Assembly: GCA_049115495.1 (NCBI GenBank)
Contig: JAGDZV010000015.1
Coordinates: forward strand, 1 to 64,000
DNA from: JACPUW01 sp049115495
Lineage (GTDB): Bacteria > Bacteroidota > Bacteroidia > CAILMK01 > JACPUW01
DNA length: 64,000 bases
Reading direction: 5' to 3'
Shown here: positions 8,043-17,026 of the stretch, in pieces
Numbering within the stretch: the stretch's first letter is position 1
Layout of the letters: each line of letters starts with the position of its first letter
Notes under the pieces: generated by a model
Told to the model about the DNA's origin: nothing
Seen by the model: only the letters and a program-made list of their open reading frames with translations
Database searches by the model: none
Program-made: the position numbers and the translations under genes

Positions 8043-9007
8043 TGAAGCCGCCTTATCAAATAACTCCTTCTATTCTTGAGCTTATCTCAGGCATAAGCGA
8101 AAAGGTGGGTGAAGTGAACGCATCATTCATATTAAAATCTTCGCCAAGTCTTAGAAAGCAAAATCAAATAAAAACAATTCATTCTTCCCTTCAAATAGAA
8201 GGCAACACTTTAACAGAAGATCAAATAACCGCCTTACTCGAAAACAAAAGGGTTATTGGCCCTTCAAAAGACATTAGAGAAGTTGAAAATGCTATTGCGG
8301 TTTACGATTCATTAAACGATTTCGAATACAGTTCAATCAAATCGTTTCTAAGCGCTCATAAAGCATTAATGAATGGTTTAATAGAAAGCCCTGGAACCTT
8401 TAGAAAGAAGGGTGTAGGAATAGTGAAAGGATCAAAGGTACAGCACTTAGCACCACCTGCCGAAAATGTTCATTTCTTAATGAATGATCTTTTCAAATAC
8501 CTGAAATATGAAAAAGAAATAGTCCTAATTAAAAGCTGTGTATTTCACTACGAATTAGAATTTATTCATCCATTTACTGATGGTAATGGTAGAATGGGAA
8601 GATTGTGGCAAACGCTTATATTAATGTCTAAATATCCAATTTTTCAATTCATTCCTTTTGAAACTTTAATATCACAAAAACAAGAAGATTATTACAAAAC
8701 ACTTAGTAAATGTGATAAAACTGGTGAGTCAACGCTATTTATTGAGTTCATACTTTCTATCATCGATTCTTCATTAGACCATTTGATTGGCAACTCGGTG
8801 TCAGTTAGCATGACCCAAAATGACAGGTTACAATACTTCTGTTCGCTAAAGATGAGCTCTTTTTCAAGAAAAGACTACATGCAGGTTTTTAAAAACCTGA
8901 GCAGTGCATCGGCTAGTAGAGATTTGAAAAAAGGAATTGATAATGGACTATTCATGAAGTCTGGAGACAAAAGGCTCACTACTTACCATCTTGTAAACAA
9001 GAAATAA
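8042..9007 (+). CDS. Fic-domain AMP-transferase with class II inhibitory motif and C-terminal winged helix
   Basis: A 321-residue Fic protein. The catalytic loop HPFTDGNGRMGRLW is complete (HxFx[D/E]GNGRxxR), so it should transfer AMP, or another nucleotide moiety, to a protein hydroxyl. The N-terminal helix carries S49-LQI-E53-G54, the [S/T]xxxE[G/N] inhibitory motif, whose glutamate blocks the ATP site in class II Fic proteins. The last 55 residues (SSFSRKDYMQVFKNLSSASASRDLKKGI, then a GDKR turn) fit a winged helix, as in the Shewanella SoFic type. The start at 8042 is chosen because upstream is a perfect palindrome; ATG 8018 is the alternative. A small membrane protein follows 1 bp later. 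The target is unknown. Fic genes are often horizontally acquired, though base use here is ordinary. Confidence 0.93.
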   Translation: MKPPYQITPSILELISGISEKVGEVNASFILKSSPSLRKQNQIKTIHSSLQIEGNTLTEDQITALLENKRVIGPSKDIREVENAIAVYDSLNDFEYSSIKSFLSAHKALMNGLIESPGTFRKKGVGIVKGSKVQHLAPPAENVHFLMNDLFKYLKYEKEIVLIKSCVFHYELEFIHPFTDGNGRMGRLWQTLILMSKYPIFQFIPFETLISQKQEDYYKTLSKCDKTGESTLFIEFILSIIDSSLDHLIGNSVSVSMTQNDRLQYFCSLKMSSFSRKDYMQVFKNLSSASASRDLKKGIDNGLFMKSGDKRLTTYHLVNKK

Positions 9008-9008
9008 T

Positions 9009-9398
9009 ATGATAATATTTAGAATTTGGCTAAGTAGTTTGCTCTTGGGTTTTGTTGCACTCCTTTTGCTTTTAAATTCAAGTTTTGTAGCTAATAATAT
9101 TATTGAAATAGTTGAATATACTTTGATGTTTTCAGCTCCAGGTCTAATTGTCTCAGGAATAGTTTATTTGTTAATTGATAAGCACCTAAACTTATACCAT
9201 AACAAACGCAAAGCCATATATGTGAATGTGATATTTTCATATATCGCAATTATCACGGTCATTCAAAGCTTGCTGTACGGTAAACTGCAATTCAATCCAC
9301 TAGAAAAATGGTTCGGTCTTCATGTTATTTTACTCTTCTTTTTGACAACCATGTTAAGCACTTTCTTTTGGACCAGAAGGTCTAAAAAGTTAAGATAA
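9009..9398 (+). CDS. Small membrane protein coupled to fic
   Basis: A 129-residue protein with four predicted membrane helices (about residues 6-25, 38-58, 72-92 and 103-120) and a basic C-terminus (WTRRSKKLR). No family is recognised. It starts 1 bp after the fic stop codon, so it is probably translated from the same message. Whether it is functionally linked to Fic, for example as a membrane partner, or merely adjacent cannot be decided from sequence. Confidence 0.65.
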   Translation: MIIFRIWLSSLLLGFVALLLLLNSSFVANNIIEIVEYTLMFSAPGLIVSGIVYLLIDKHLNLYHNKRKAIYVNVIFSYIAIITVIQSLLYGKLQFNPLEKWFGLHVILLFFLTTMLSTFFWTRRSKKLR

Positions 9399-9480
9399 CC
9401 GTTAGCGTTTTTTAAGAAGACCCTACAAACCACTAACTTGCGCAACAAGATTCAAGACTACTTTTTACAAGCAAATAACC

Positions 9481-10824
9481 ATGAGCAAAAGGACCATCAT
9501 TAAAAACACAACTGTTGTAAACGAAGGCAAATCTTTTAAAGCCGATGTATCAATTTTAAATGGACTTATTGAAAAAATTGGCGAAATAGAAACTGCAACC
9601 AATGATGAAGTAATTGATGGAACTGGAAAATACCTTTTGCCGGGTGTAATTGATGGTCAGGTGCATTTTAGAGACCCTGGGCTTACGCACAAGGCTGACT
9701 TATATACCGAAAGTAGAGCAGCTGTGGCCGGCGGTGTTACTTCTTTTATTGATATGCCTAATACGGTTCCAAATGCGCTTACGGTTGAAATTTTGAGAGA
9801 GAAGTTCGAAATTGCATCAACCAAATCTTTGGCCAATTACTCCTTTTTGTTTGGTGTAAATGGTGCCAATGTAGATGAGGTAATTAAAATGGATACCAGC
9901 CAGTTTATAGCAGTAACTGATGATGGTCTTTACTTTAGTGGAAAGGGTAATATTCTGGCCGATAACCCTGAAACCCTTGAGAAACTTTTTGCTAATTGCA
10001 AATCGCTCATCGCAATTCATTCTGAGAAAGAAACCATCGTAGAAGAAAACGAACAGATCTACCGCGAAAAGTTTGGTGAAGATATTCCACCTAAATACCA
10101 CCCAATTATAAGAAGCGCCAAAGGCTGTTATGAAGCCACTGAACGCGCCATTAAATTGGCCAACAAGCACGGAGCTCGTTTGCATATTTTGCACCTTACA
10201 ACTAATGATGAAACCTCGCTTTTTAGAAATGATATCCCTTTAGAAGAGAAAACAATTACTACAGAAGTTTCGGTGCATCACCTTTGGTTTACCGATAAGG
10301 ATTACGAAGAAAAAGGCATGCTTATAAAGTGGAATCCTGCCATTAAAACCCAAAAAGATGCCGGTGGGCTTTTGGCCGCCTTGCTTGATGATAGAATTGA
10401 CTTGATTACTACGGACCATGCACCACATGCTATTGAGGAAAAGCAACAAACTTATTTTAAGTCAATGTCGGGTGCTCCTATGATTCAGCACACGCTTAAC
10501 TGTATGCTAGAGTTTTACCAACAAGGCAAAATTTCATTAGAAAAAATAGTAGAGAAAATGAGCCACAACCCGGCCATTCTTTACAAAATGACCAATAGGG
10601 GTTATATACGAGAAGGATATTATGCTGATTTAACTTTAGTTGATTTAGATGCAGAATGGACTGTAGAAAAAGATAACATTTTATACAAATGTGGTTGGTC
10701 TCCACTTGAAGGTACCACCTTCCACAACACTATAACCCAAACATTCGTAAACGGTAATTTGGTTTATGATAATGGTAGTTTTAATGAAGATGTAAAGGGT
10801 AAGGAGATTGAGTATTATCAGTAA
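9481..10824 (+). CDS. pyrC: Dihydroorotase
   Basis: A 447-residue amidohydrolase. It cyclises carbamoyl aspartate to dihydroorotate in pyrimidine synthesis. Family marks are GKYLLPGVIDG, then DGQVHFRDPGLTHK at the N-terminal metal site, FIDMPNT, AIHSEKE and LHILHLTTND (metal histidines), and ITTDHAPH (catalytic aspartate). The usual HxH pair is QVH here: the first histidine ligand is replaced by glutamine, confirmed in the DNA (CAG GTG CAT near 9658). From memory this QVHFR form is common in Bacteroidota enzymes of this type, which argues for a lineage variant rather than loss of function. The gene has its own 80-bp upstream gap. Allantoinase-like activity is the alternative. Confidence 0.9.
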   Translation: MSKRTIIKNTTVVNEGKSFKADVSILNGLIEKIGEIETATNDEVIDGTGKYLLPGVIDGQVHFRDPGLTHKADLYTESRAAVAGGVTSFIDMPNTVPNALTVEILREKFEIASTKSLANYSFLFGVNGANVDEVIKMDTSQFIAVTDDGLYFSGKGNILADNPETLEKLFANCKSLIAIHSEKETIVEENEQIYREKFGEDIPPKYHPIIRSAKGCYEATERAIKLANKHGARLHILHLTTNDETSLFRNDIPLEEKTITTEVSVHHLWFTDKDYEEKGMLIKWNPAIKTQKDAGGLLAALLDDRIDLITTDHAPHAIEEKQQTYFKSMSGAPMIQHTLNCMLEFYQQGKISLEKIVEKMSHNPAILYKMTNRGYIREGYYADLTLVDLDAEWTVEKDNILYKCGWSPLEGTTFHNTITQTFVNGNLVYDNGSFNEDVKGKEIEYYQ

Positions 10825-10853
10825 TAAGTACATTTTTGAAAGCCTAAGACAAT

Positions 10854-10885
10854 TTGACACCATAAGCCTTTTTGAATAAACTTTG
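10854..10885 (+). promoter_or_regulatory. Possible Bacteroidota-type promoter
   Basis: TTG at 10854-10856 and AAACTTTG at 10878-10885 are 21 bp apart. This approximates the Bacteroidota primary sigma pattern (TTG, about 19 bp, TAnnTTTG) with one mismatch and slightly long spacing. It lies 28 bp before the start of the 107-residue membrane protein. Pattern match only. Confidence 0.3.
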
Positions 10886-10913
10886 CCAGTTGACTTGAAC
10901 AAGAGATTCAGTA

Positions 10914-11237
10914 ATGCAAAGTATAGAAATAACATATTCTATTTTGGCCTTAGTCATTTGGATAGCCGGCTACCTACACACAGGCAAGTTTGTTAAGCCC
11001 AAATGGAAGATTCCTGGCAAGTTTATTTTCTATGTTGTTGTTTCTTGGGCTATATCGCATTGGTTTGGTCATTGGGCTTTGGTATTTGTTATTGGTCACC
11101 CGTTGCTTGGGCTTGGTTTTCATATAAATGCGTGCAAAAAGAACAGTATCAATTGGGTTACCTGCGAGCCAAAAGAAAAGTATATTGCCTTAACAGAGAA
11201 ATGGGCTAAAGGTGATTTTTCAAATGAAAAAGACTAG
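10914..11237 (+). CDS. Small membrane protein, unknown function
   Basis: A 107-residue protein with three hydrophobic stretches (about 7-20, 36-52 and 55-72). It carries aromatic/histidine-rich motifs: SHWFGHWALVFVIGHPLLGLGFHINACKK. The polar tail (NWVTCEPKEKYIALTEKWAKGDF) should be soluble. No family recognised. Its stop codon abuts directly on the stop codon of the convergent L,D-transpeptidase gene (11235-11237 against 11238-11240), with no room for a separate terminator. Confidence 0.65.
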   Translation: MQSIEITYSILALVIWIAGYLHTGKFVKPKWKIPGKFIFYVVVSWAISHWFGHWALVFVIGHPLLGLGFHINACKKNSINWVTCEPKEKYIALTEKWAKGDFSNEKD

Positions 11238-11885
11238 CTATTCGTAATAAGCAAATAAAGGATATCCACCTTTTATAGTGTTTATAATCTCTTTAGTGAG
11301 TGCTGGTGGTAAAGCAGGGCATCCCCAACTTCTTCCCAATCTACCCTGTTGACTGGCAAATTTATGAGTTACATAATCAGCTCCGTGAATCACTATTAAC
11401 CTTTCTCTAGCATTATCATTTACCCCCTTATCTAGCCCATCAAGTTTTAAGGAATAGCCATGTTTACCATTATAGGTTTCGGCAGTTACAAATAGGCCTA
11501 AGCTGCTCTTTTTACTCTCACTTGTATTAGAAAAATGCTTGGCCATGTTTTCGCCAGTGTTTCGTCCATGAGCTACTAAAGCATGGTAGAGCAGTTTTTT
11601 ATTCTCAAGATCAATTACAAAAAAACGCTCTTTTGTTGAAGCTAAACTAAAGTCAATTATCACTATTATTGAATTATTCTTAACATCCTTATTTCCTTCA
11701 ATTCTATCAATTGCAGTTTTAAAAGCCGTAAAATTTAATTTACCATCTAAACTACAGTCGCTATAAAGTTGGCTAATATTTACTGTAGAAAGGTCGATTC
11801 TATCATTTAGAAATACACTTTTTGAAAGTGCCACAATAGTGGCAACTAACATTAGTGCCACTGTTATAATTTTTATCTTATTCAT
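11238..11885 (-). CDS. L,D-transpeptidase catalytic-domain protein (YkuD_2-like)
   Basis: A 215-residue exported protein with an N-terminal hydrophobic helix (about residues 5-22). The C-terminal half has the L,D-transpeptidase layout: IIVIIDFSLASTKERFFVIDLENKKLLYHALVAHGR, a conserved His in VIHGADYV and the catalytic cysteine in GRSWGCPAL. This variant (murein L,D-transpeptidase catalytic domain family) is frequent in Bacteroidota; canonical members cross-link peptidoglycan or attach proteins to it, acting in the periplasm. Its ATG shares one base with the stop codon of the WG-repeat gene upstream (TAATG), so the two are translationally coupled. Confidence 0.88.
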   Translation of the reverse strand: MNKIKIITVALMLVATIVALSKSVFLNDRIDLSTVNISQLYSDCSLDGKLNFTAFKTAIDRIEGNKDVKNNSIIVIIDFSLASTKERFFVIDLENKKLLYHALVAHGRNTGENMAKHFSNTSESKKSSLGLFVTAETYNGKHGYSLKLDGLDKGVNDNARERLIVIHGADYVTHKFASQQGRLGRSWGCPALPPALTKEIINTIKGGYPLFAYYE

Positions 11886-14215
11886 TAATCACAGTTTAAA
11901 CATTCTCCTTGCAATGAAAATTGCATTACCACTCCATTTTTTGTGGCCAAAATTCTCAAGTTGTCAAATTGAATTTCATCATATGTTACAGGGATTATCT
12001 CCTCTCCTTTATTGCTAAGTGCCCCATACTGCTTAATACCATTGGTTTCAAGCATTGTAATTACTAATCTACTTGATTTATCGATTCCAATGGTTGTGAA
12101 TTTTGGCTCAACAACCCATTCTCCCTTTAAATTCATTAAGCCAAAAAGTCCGTCTTGTTTTACATCAACTAATCTGCTAGTTATTCGTGTATAATAAACC
12201 ATCTCATATTTTGGCTCAATTATTAGCGTTCCTGAAGAATGCATTAACCCCTGTTTACCATCTTTTGTAACCACAGCATAGCCTCGGTAAAAACTATATG
12301 CACCATCGTAAATAGGTTCACAAATGAGCTTACCTTGCGAATTAATAAACGCCCATTTACCTTCCTTTAATACTCTTGCATAACCATTTACATACTGCTC
12401 TATTTTCTTAAATTCTACAGGAAGTAAAAGCTCTCCTTTGTTATTGTAAATTCCAAATAAGCCATCCTTTTTAACTTCAATTCCGACTTTTTCAGCTTTT
12501 GATATCCTTTCGTATTCTACTGGAATTACCAATTCGCCTTTTTCGTTAACTGCTCCCCATTTATTATTTTGTTGTACGGTGTACAGCCCATCAACAAAAC
12601 CAATCCTATCACATTTATACCGAAACACCTCTTTGCCAGTAAAGTCAGTTACATACCAAGTATCCCTCACTTTACCCGCCAAGTTCTTTGTTTGAGTTAT
12701 CCTCATATCTTTATACTTAAATGGTATAACTATGGTTTCATTAGAGTCTAACACTCCCCACCTTCTTTTTTTATAGACTATAAATTTTCCGCTGCCAATA
12801 TTTATTATGTGTTTGTAGCTTCTGTCAAAAAGCTTTTTTCCGTTTTTACTGTATATATCTTCTCTTCCGCGTTTATAATTACAATTGTAAAAACCATTCT
12901 GTGGAATTATTGACTCATACAATACAGGAACAATAGGTAGGCCTTTATGGCTAACCACCCCTTTCTTATCTCCTATCCATACTTCTGCATAATTATCCTT
13001 TAAAAACACCCAAGAGTATAATGCTGGCGTAAGCTCTTCAAGTTGGTTGTTCATTAATAGAATATATCCGCTTTGAGTCCTAGCAAAACCAATATTCCCT
13101 CTAAAACTTGAAATGTATCTATAGGTTTTACCATTCAGCTGTTCGTTAGTTCTAATATCTCTTACAGTCCAAATATGTTCATCTTCTTGCACCGCCGCCT
13201 TATTGGCATCTACAATGTTTATATACTTGTATTCAAACCGCTGCTGGTGCTCACCAGTGATATCTACCAAGGCTTGGTGTCTATGAGACTCTAACAAATA
13301 CCAGCCATGTATAAATCTTTGATGTCCGAAGTATTGAATCTTAGTGAGTCTTTTTCCCGACCTTGTAAAGTATCCAAAATAACCTGCGCTATCTACCCTT
13401 AAAATATTAGTATAAACTGAAATTGGATTTTTAAAATGAAACGGCACTACTACTTTTAGGCTACTGTCTAAAACACCATATCCTTGCCCTATTGAAGCGG
13501 TTATTAGCCCCTTACTGGCTCTACCTGCGTAGCTATATTTTAAACTGAGTAGTTCATTTTCATTAGGTGAATATATCCCATACTTATCTCTATTCTCAAC
13601 TACAAAAACATTATAGAATTCAGACCTAATCCTAGAATAAACCGGACTTATTAATGACCTCCCAGTTTTATCAAAAAGACCATATCCACCTTTATAGGTT
13701 ACTATAAAAAAGTCTCCACTTACCGAAAGCGATTCGTATTTAAATGGAATTATAATTTCATTATTTCTATTAATTGCACCAAACATCCCATCTTTTCTCA
13801 CAACCCTAATTGCTCTATTTTCATAAGTTATCCAATCATATTGAAATGGCGTAAGTACTTTACCATTTATATCAATTAAACCCATTTTGCCATTCTTTTT
13901 GGCCTTGAAAAGCTTTTGGTTTTGGCTATGAATAAATTCATAGCCAATTGCAATTTTAACCGTTCCATCAACACTTAAAACCCCATATTTAGCATTATTA
14001 TTTTGTACAAGTAAATAAGAACTATCACCTATAAAATAAAGCGATTTATAATCAGCTTGAATAACAACTTTGTTTACGGCATTATCCTTTAACCCGTATT
14101 GATAACCTACACCTTCTTTCTTAACTTTAAATACTTCGAGGTTCTGAGCATTAATTATGAAGCCATTAAGTAATAAAAGAATAGAAAAAAGCCACTTGCT
14201 TAACATAAAATGCAA
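11885..14215 (-). CDS. Large secreted WG-repeat protein
   Basis: A 776-residue protein with a signal peptide (LLLNGFIINAQ). Nearly the whole length is WG (KWG-leptospira type) repeats: about 20 units of 35-40 residues around GKWGxxNxxGExVIPxxYExI, for example NNKWGAVNEKGELVIPVEYERI and DGLFGIYNNKGELLLPVEF. WG repeats probably form a beta-propeller or solenoid used for binding; their ligands are poorly known. The downstream L,D-transpeptidase is coupled by a one-base overlap, suggesting the pair acts together in the envelope. No sorting domain, so it is probably periplasmic. Confidence 0.88.
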   Translation of the reverse strand: MHFMLSKWLFSILLLLNGFIINAQNLEVFKVKKEGVGYQYGLKDNAVNKVVIQADYKSLYFIGDSSYLLVQNNNAKYGVLSVDGTVKIAIGYEFIHSQNQKLFKAKKNGKMGLIDINGKVLTPFQYDWITYENRAIRVVRKDGMFGAINRNNEIIIPFKYESLSVSGDFFIVTYKGGYGLFDKTGRSLISPVYSRIRSEFYNVFVVENRDKYGIYSPNENELLSLKYSYAGRASKGLITASIGQGYGVLDSSLKVVVPFHFKNPISVYTNILRVDSAGYFGYFTRSGKRLTKIQYFGHQRFIHGWYLLESHRHQALVDITGEHQQRFEYKYINIVDANKAAVQEDEHIWTVRDIRTNEQLNGKTYRYISSFRGNIGFARTQSGYILLMNNQLEELTPALYSWVFLKDNYAEVWIGDKKGVVSHKGLPIVPVLYESIIPQNGFYNCNYKRGREDIYSKNGKKLFDRSYKHIINIGSGKFIVYKKRRWGVLDSNETIVIPFKYKDMRITQTKNLAGKVRDTWYVTDFTGKEVFRYKCDRIGFVDGLYTVQQNNKWGAVNEKGELVIPVEYERISKAEKVGIEVKKDGLFGIYNNKGELLLPVEFKKIEQYVNGYARVLKEGKWAFINSQGKLICEPIYDGAYSFYRGYAVVTKDGKQGLMHSSGTLIIEPKYEMVYYTRITSRLVDVKQDGLFGLMNLKGEWVVEPKFTTIGIDKSSRLVITMLETNGIKQYGALSNKGEEIIPVTYDEIQFDNLRILATKNGVVMQFSLQGECLNCD

Positions 14216-14252
14216 AGTATTAAGTTAAGCTCACAAAATCAATTTAAAAACG

Positions 14253-14756
14253 TTAATTGTGCTTTTCAAAAAGTTTGTTTACCCCCCACGCCGCTGTTGC
14301 TTTTAAATGCATTGATAATATAAATGGCATAAAACCGATTTCTATAGCTTCTTGAAGTTTCATTTCGGTTAATATGAATAAGCCTGTAATACCCAAAATA
14401 AACAGCAGATAATAACCAAAAAAAACATTCACCAGCTGCAAGGCTCCCCTATCAAGTTTTTTATGGAAATAATTTACCATTAATCCACCGATCAAGTAAC
14501 CAAATAAATAACCAACTGTAGGGCCAATCAAATGTTGAAACCCACCAGAACCACCCGCAAATACTGGCGCACCCAAAGCACCTAGCCCTAGGTATAACAA
14601 AACACTAACAAGAAAGTCTAACCCACCCAATCTAATGGCTGCAAAAAACACAAAAAAATCGGTGAGAATAAATGGTACGGGGCCAATGGGCACTTCAAAC
14701 TGACCGCCAATAGCGTACAGTACCAAGGCAGCTAAAATCGAAATAATTCTATTCAA
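14253..14756 (-). CDS. bioY: BioY-family biotin transporter (ECF S component)
   Basis: A 167-residue membrane protein with about six helices. BioY marks are visible: the opening VPIGPVPFILTDFFVFFAAIRLGG, then LYLGLGALGAPVFAGGSGGFQHLIGPTVGYLFGYLIGG, the family signature. BioY binds biotin as the substrate component of an ECF transporter and can work alone in some species. No ECF ATPase or T subunit is nearby. The start codon is TTG. It begins 5 bp after the stop of the TPR kinase gene, so the two share a transcript. Slightly short for the family (usually 180-200). Confidence 0.88.
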   Translation of the reverse strand: MNRIISILAALVLYAIGGQFEVPIGPVPFILTDFFVFFAAIRLGGLDFLVSVLLYLGLGALGAPVFAGGSGGFQHLIGPTVGYLFGYLIGGLMVNYFHKKLDRGALQLVNVFFGYYLLFILGITGLFILTEMKLQEAIEIGFMPFILSMHLKATAAWGVNKLFEKHN

Positions 14757-14761
14757 TGCCT

Positions 14762-16954
14762 CTACTTAAAGTGAATAAAGAATTCTGAACCTTGGCCCTT
14801 TTCAGAAACCACGCCTACTTCGGCATTTATTTTCTCACTCAACACTTTGGTTATGTACAACCCTAATCCAGAGCTACTTTCCCCATTGGTGGGCTTATTG
14901 CTTATTAATGAATACTTTTTAAATAATTTAGGTTTCTCATCTTTGGAAATACCGGGCCCCTGATCTTTAACAAAAACGCTTACGGTTCCATCATTGCTTT
15001 TTCTATTTCCTAGCGTAATGCTTGTATTTGCCTTTGAAAACTTAATGGCATTAGATAAAAAATTATCAAGAATTCGAATTAATATATCCTTATCGGTATA
15101 AATAATTATTTTTTCATCTCCGATTATGTTTAGCGTTATACTCTTAACACTTAGTTTTCCAAGATATTTGGCTCTTAAGCTATTGAACACTTCTGTAAGC
15201 CTAATATCAGCTTGATTAACGTTAATTGATTCGCTCTCATGCGCCAAGACCAGATTTCTCACCAATCTACCGCCATCATCACATACTTTATTTGCTGTAT
15301 TTAAGAAGGTTTGAGTCTCTTTATCTTCAGTCTCAATTAAACCAAGTAAACCACTAATTTGTGCAAATGGAGTTTTTAGATCGTGCGCCACAATTCCAAT
15401 AAGTGATTTATTCTCATCAATACTCTGCTCTAGCTTCTCATTGGCTATAGTAAGGCGCTCGTTAGACTTATGAATCTTTCTTTTGTTCTTTGATAGTGTA
15501 AATGCAAACCAAGAGATTAATATAATAATTGCAATGGCTGCTAATAAACCATTTCTATAGTTTGTATTCTTAGCTTCTTCTATATCTCTAGCCGTTTTTT
15601 CTTTAAGTAGCGCATTTTCTAGCTTCTGTTTTTCAAAGTCTTCTTCGCGCGTTTTTGAAAGTAATTCATAATTTGATATAATTCGCGCATAGTTCTTTTT
15701 AACAAGGTTGGCCTGTATTTGGTGGGCAGAATCTAGATAAAGAAATGAAAGCTCAAAGTTCTTTTTTCGGGCAAAGTAATTTGAATAATACTCGTAATAA
15801 GTATATCGCAATTTTGTTACACTACTTCTATCTATATAACTTGAAGACCTTGAAAAATAATATTTAGCCGAATCAAACCTATTGAGTCTTGCATACGTAT
15901 TGGCAATTCCCAAGTAATTAACATCATAACCAGACTTTGTACCCGTAATTTTTTTAAGCCTTAATGCCCTATGGTAATAGTTAATACTTTTATTATAATT
16001 TTTTTTGCCTTTGTAGGCAATGGCCAGGTTGTTAATTGATTTAGAAGCTTCCTTCTTGTTTTGTTGAATTTTCGCAAGGTCAAAGGCTCTATTTAATACA
16101 AGAAGTGCTGAGTCGTACTTTTCAACCTGATTATAAAGCACCCCTAAGTTATTAGATACATTTATTTCAATAGATCTATTCTCTTCAATATTAGCATTGT
16201 AAAAAAGTGCTTTTTTAAAATATACTTTGGCTTTAACAAAATGATCAGTAGCGGTTGACAGAATGCCCATACTATTGTACACTGATGCAATACCGTAGTT
16301 GTACCCTTTGTTAAAATAGAAATTCAGCGCTTTATTGTATGCTTTTATGGCTTCTTCGTAAAGAGCCATTTTTCGATACACTATACCCAAAGATTTATAG
16401 AGCTCACCTTTAAACCTAATATTTGAAGTATACAAAAAATCAACTGACTCATTATAAGACTGTATGGCATTTACATAATCTCGCTGATCTTCATAAATTC
16501 TACCTTTTTGGTAAAGGGCTAAACCCGCATACTTTTTATTTTCAATAAGTTGAGCTATTCTATTACAACTATCTAAAATACGTAAGCTTTCTTCATTCTT
16601 TCTTTCTTTTCTTAACTGCCTACCTTTTTGATAAAAAGCTAAAACTCTAATTTCAAGATCAAGTTTACCATAAGGTATTGCAATGAGTGAGTCAATAATA
16701 TCATAACCATCATTTACCTTTTTTACACAGAAAAATAATCCTGCCTTGCTTAAAATGTATTTGTTGTTTGAAACATAGCTAGGGTAAAGGTTAGATAAAA
16801 CATCAATTGAATCATTAACGTAATCTGTTTTGCAATAAGATGCAGATTTATAGATATACGATATAAGGCTATTAATCCTTGCTGTATCAACATCAGCTCT
16901 TAACGAATTGCAGCTCAGCAATAAAGCCACCGCAATTACAAATACCTTATGCAC
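14762..16954 (-). CDS. TPR-domain sensor histidine kinase
   Basis: A 730-residue sensor kinase. A signal peptide (VFVIAVALLLSCNS) is followed by about seven tetratricopeptide repeats (roughly residues 95-400), for example YEEAIKAYNKALNFYFNKGY. Then come a coiled coil, one membrane helix (GLLAAIAIIILISWFAFTLS), another coiled coil and the kinase core. The phosphorylated His is in LIGIVAHDLKTPFAQI (about H522); the N box is ILDNFLSNAIKFSK, with DQGPGIS and SSGLGLYI for ATP binding. The periplasmic TPR array should sense a protein or peptide. No response regulator is adjacent, so it is an orphan here. It precedes bioY by 5 bp. Confidence 0.92.
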   Translation of the reverse strand: MHKVFVIAVALLLSCNSLRADVDTARINSLISYIYKSASYCKTDYVNDSIDVLSNLYPSYVSNNKYILSKAGLFFCVKKVNDGYDIIDSLIAIPYGKLDLEIRVLAFYQKGRQLRKERKNEESLRILDSCNRIAQLIENKKYAGLALYQKGRIYEDQRDYVNAIQSYNESVDFLYTSNIRFKGELYKSLGIVYRKMALYEEAIKAYNKALNFYFNKGYNYGIASVYNSMGILSTATDHFVKAKVYFKKALFYNANIEENRSIEINVSNNLGVLYNQVEKYDSALLVLNRAFDLAKIQQNKKEASKSINNLAIAYKGKKNYNKSINYYHRALRLKKITGTKSGYDVNYLGIANTYARLNRFDSAKYYFSRSSSYIDRSSVTKLRYTYYEYYSNYFARKKNFELSFLYLDSAHQIQANLVKKNYARIISNYELLSKTREEDFEKQKLENALLKEKTARDIEEAKNTNYRNGLLAAIAIIILISWFAFTLSKNKRKIHKSNERLTIANEKLEQSIDENKSLIGIVAHDLKTPFAQISGLLGLIETEDKETQTFLNTANKVCDDGGRLVRNLVLAHESESINVNQADIRLTEVFNSLRAKYLGKLSVKSITLNIIGDEKIIIYTDKDILIRILDNFLSNAIKFSKANTSITLGNRKSNDGTVSVFVKDQGPGISKDEKPKLFKKYSLISNKPTNGESSSGLGLYITKVLSEKINAEVGVVSEKGQGSEFFIHFK

Positions 16955-17026
16955 TATACTCGATTTATGGCCGGCAAATATGTATCAACTCACATTTAAA
17001 TCAAATAAATTGGTCGAAAAGCTCGC

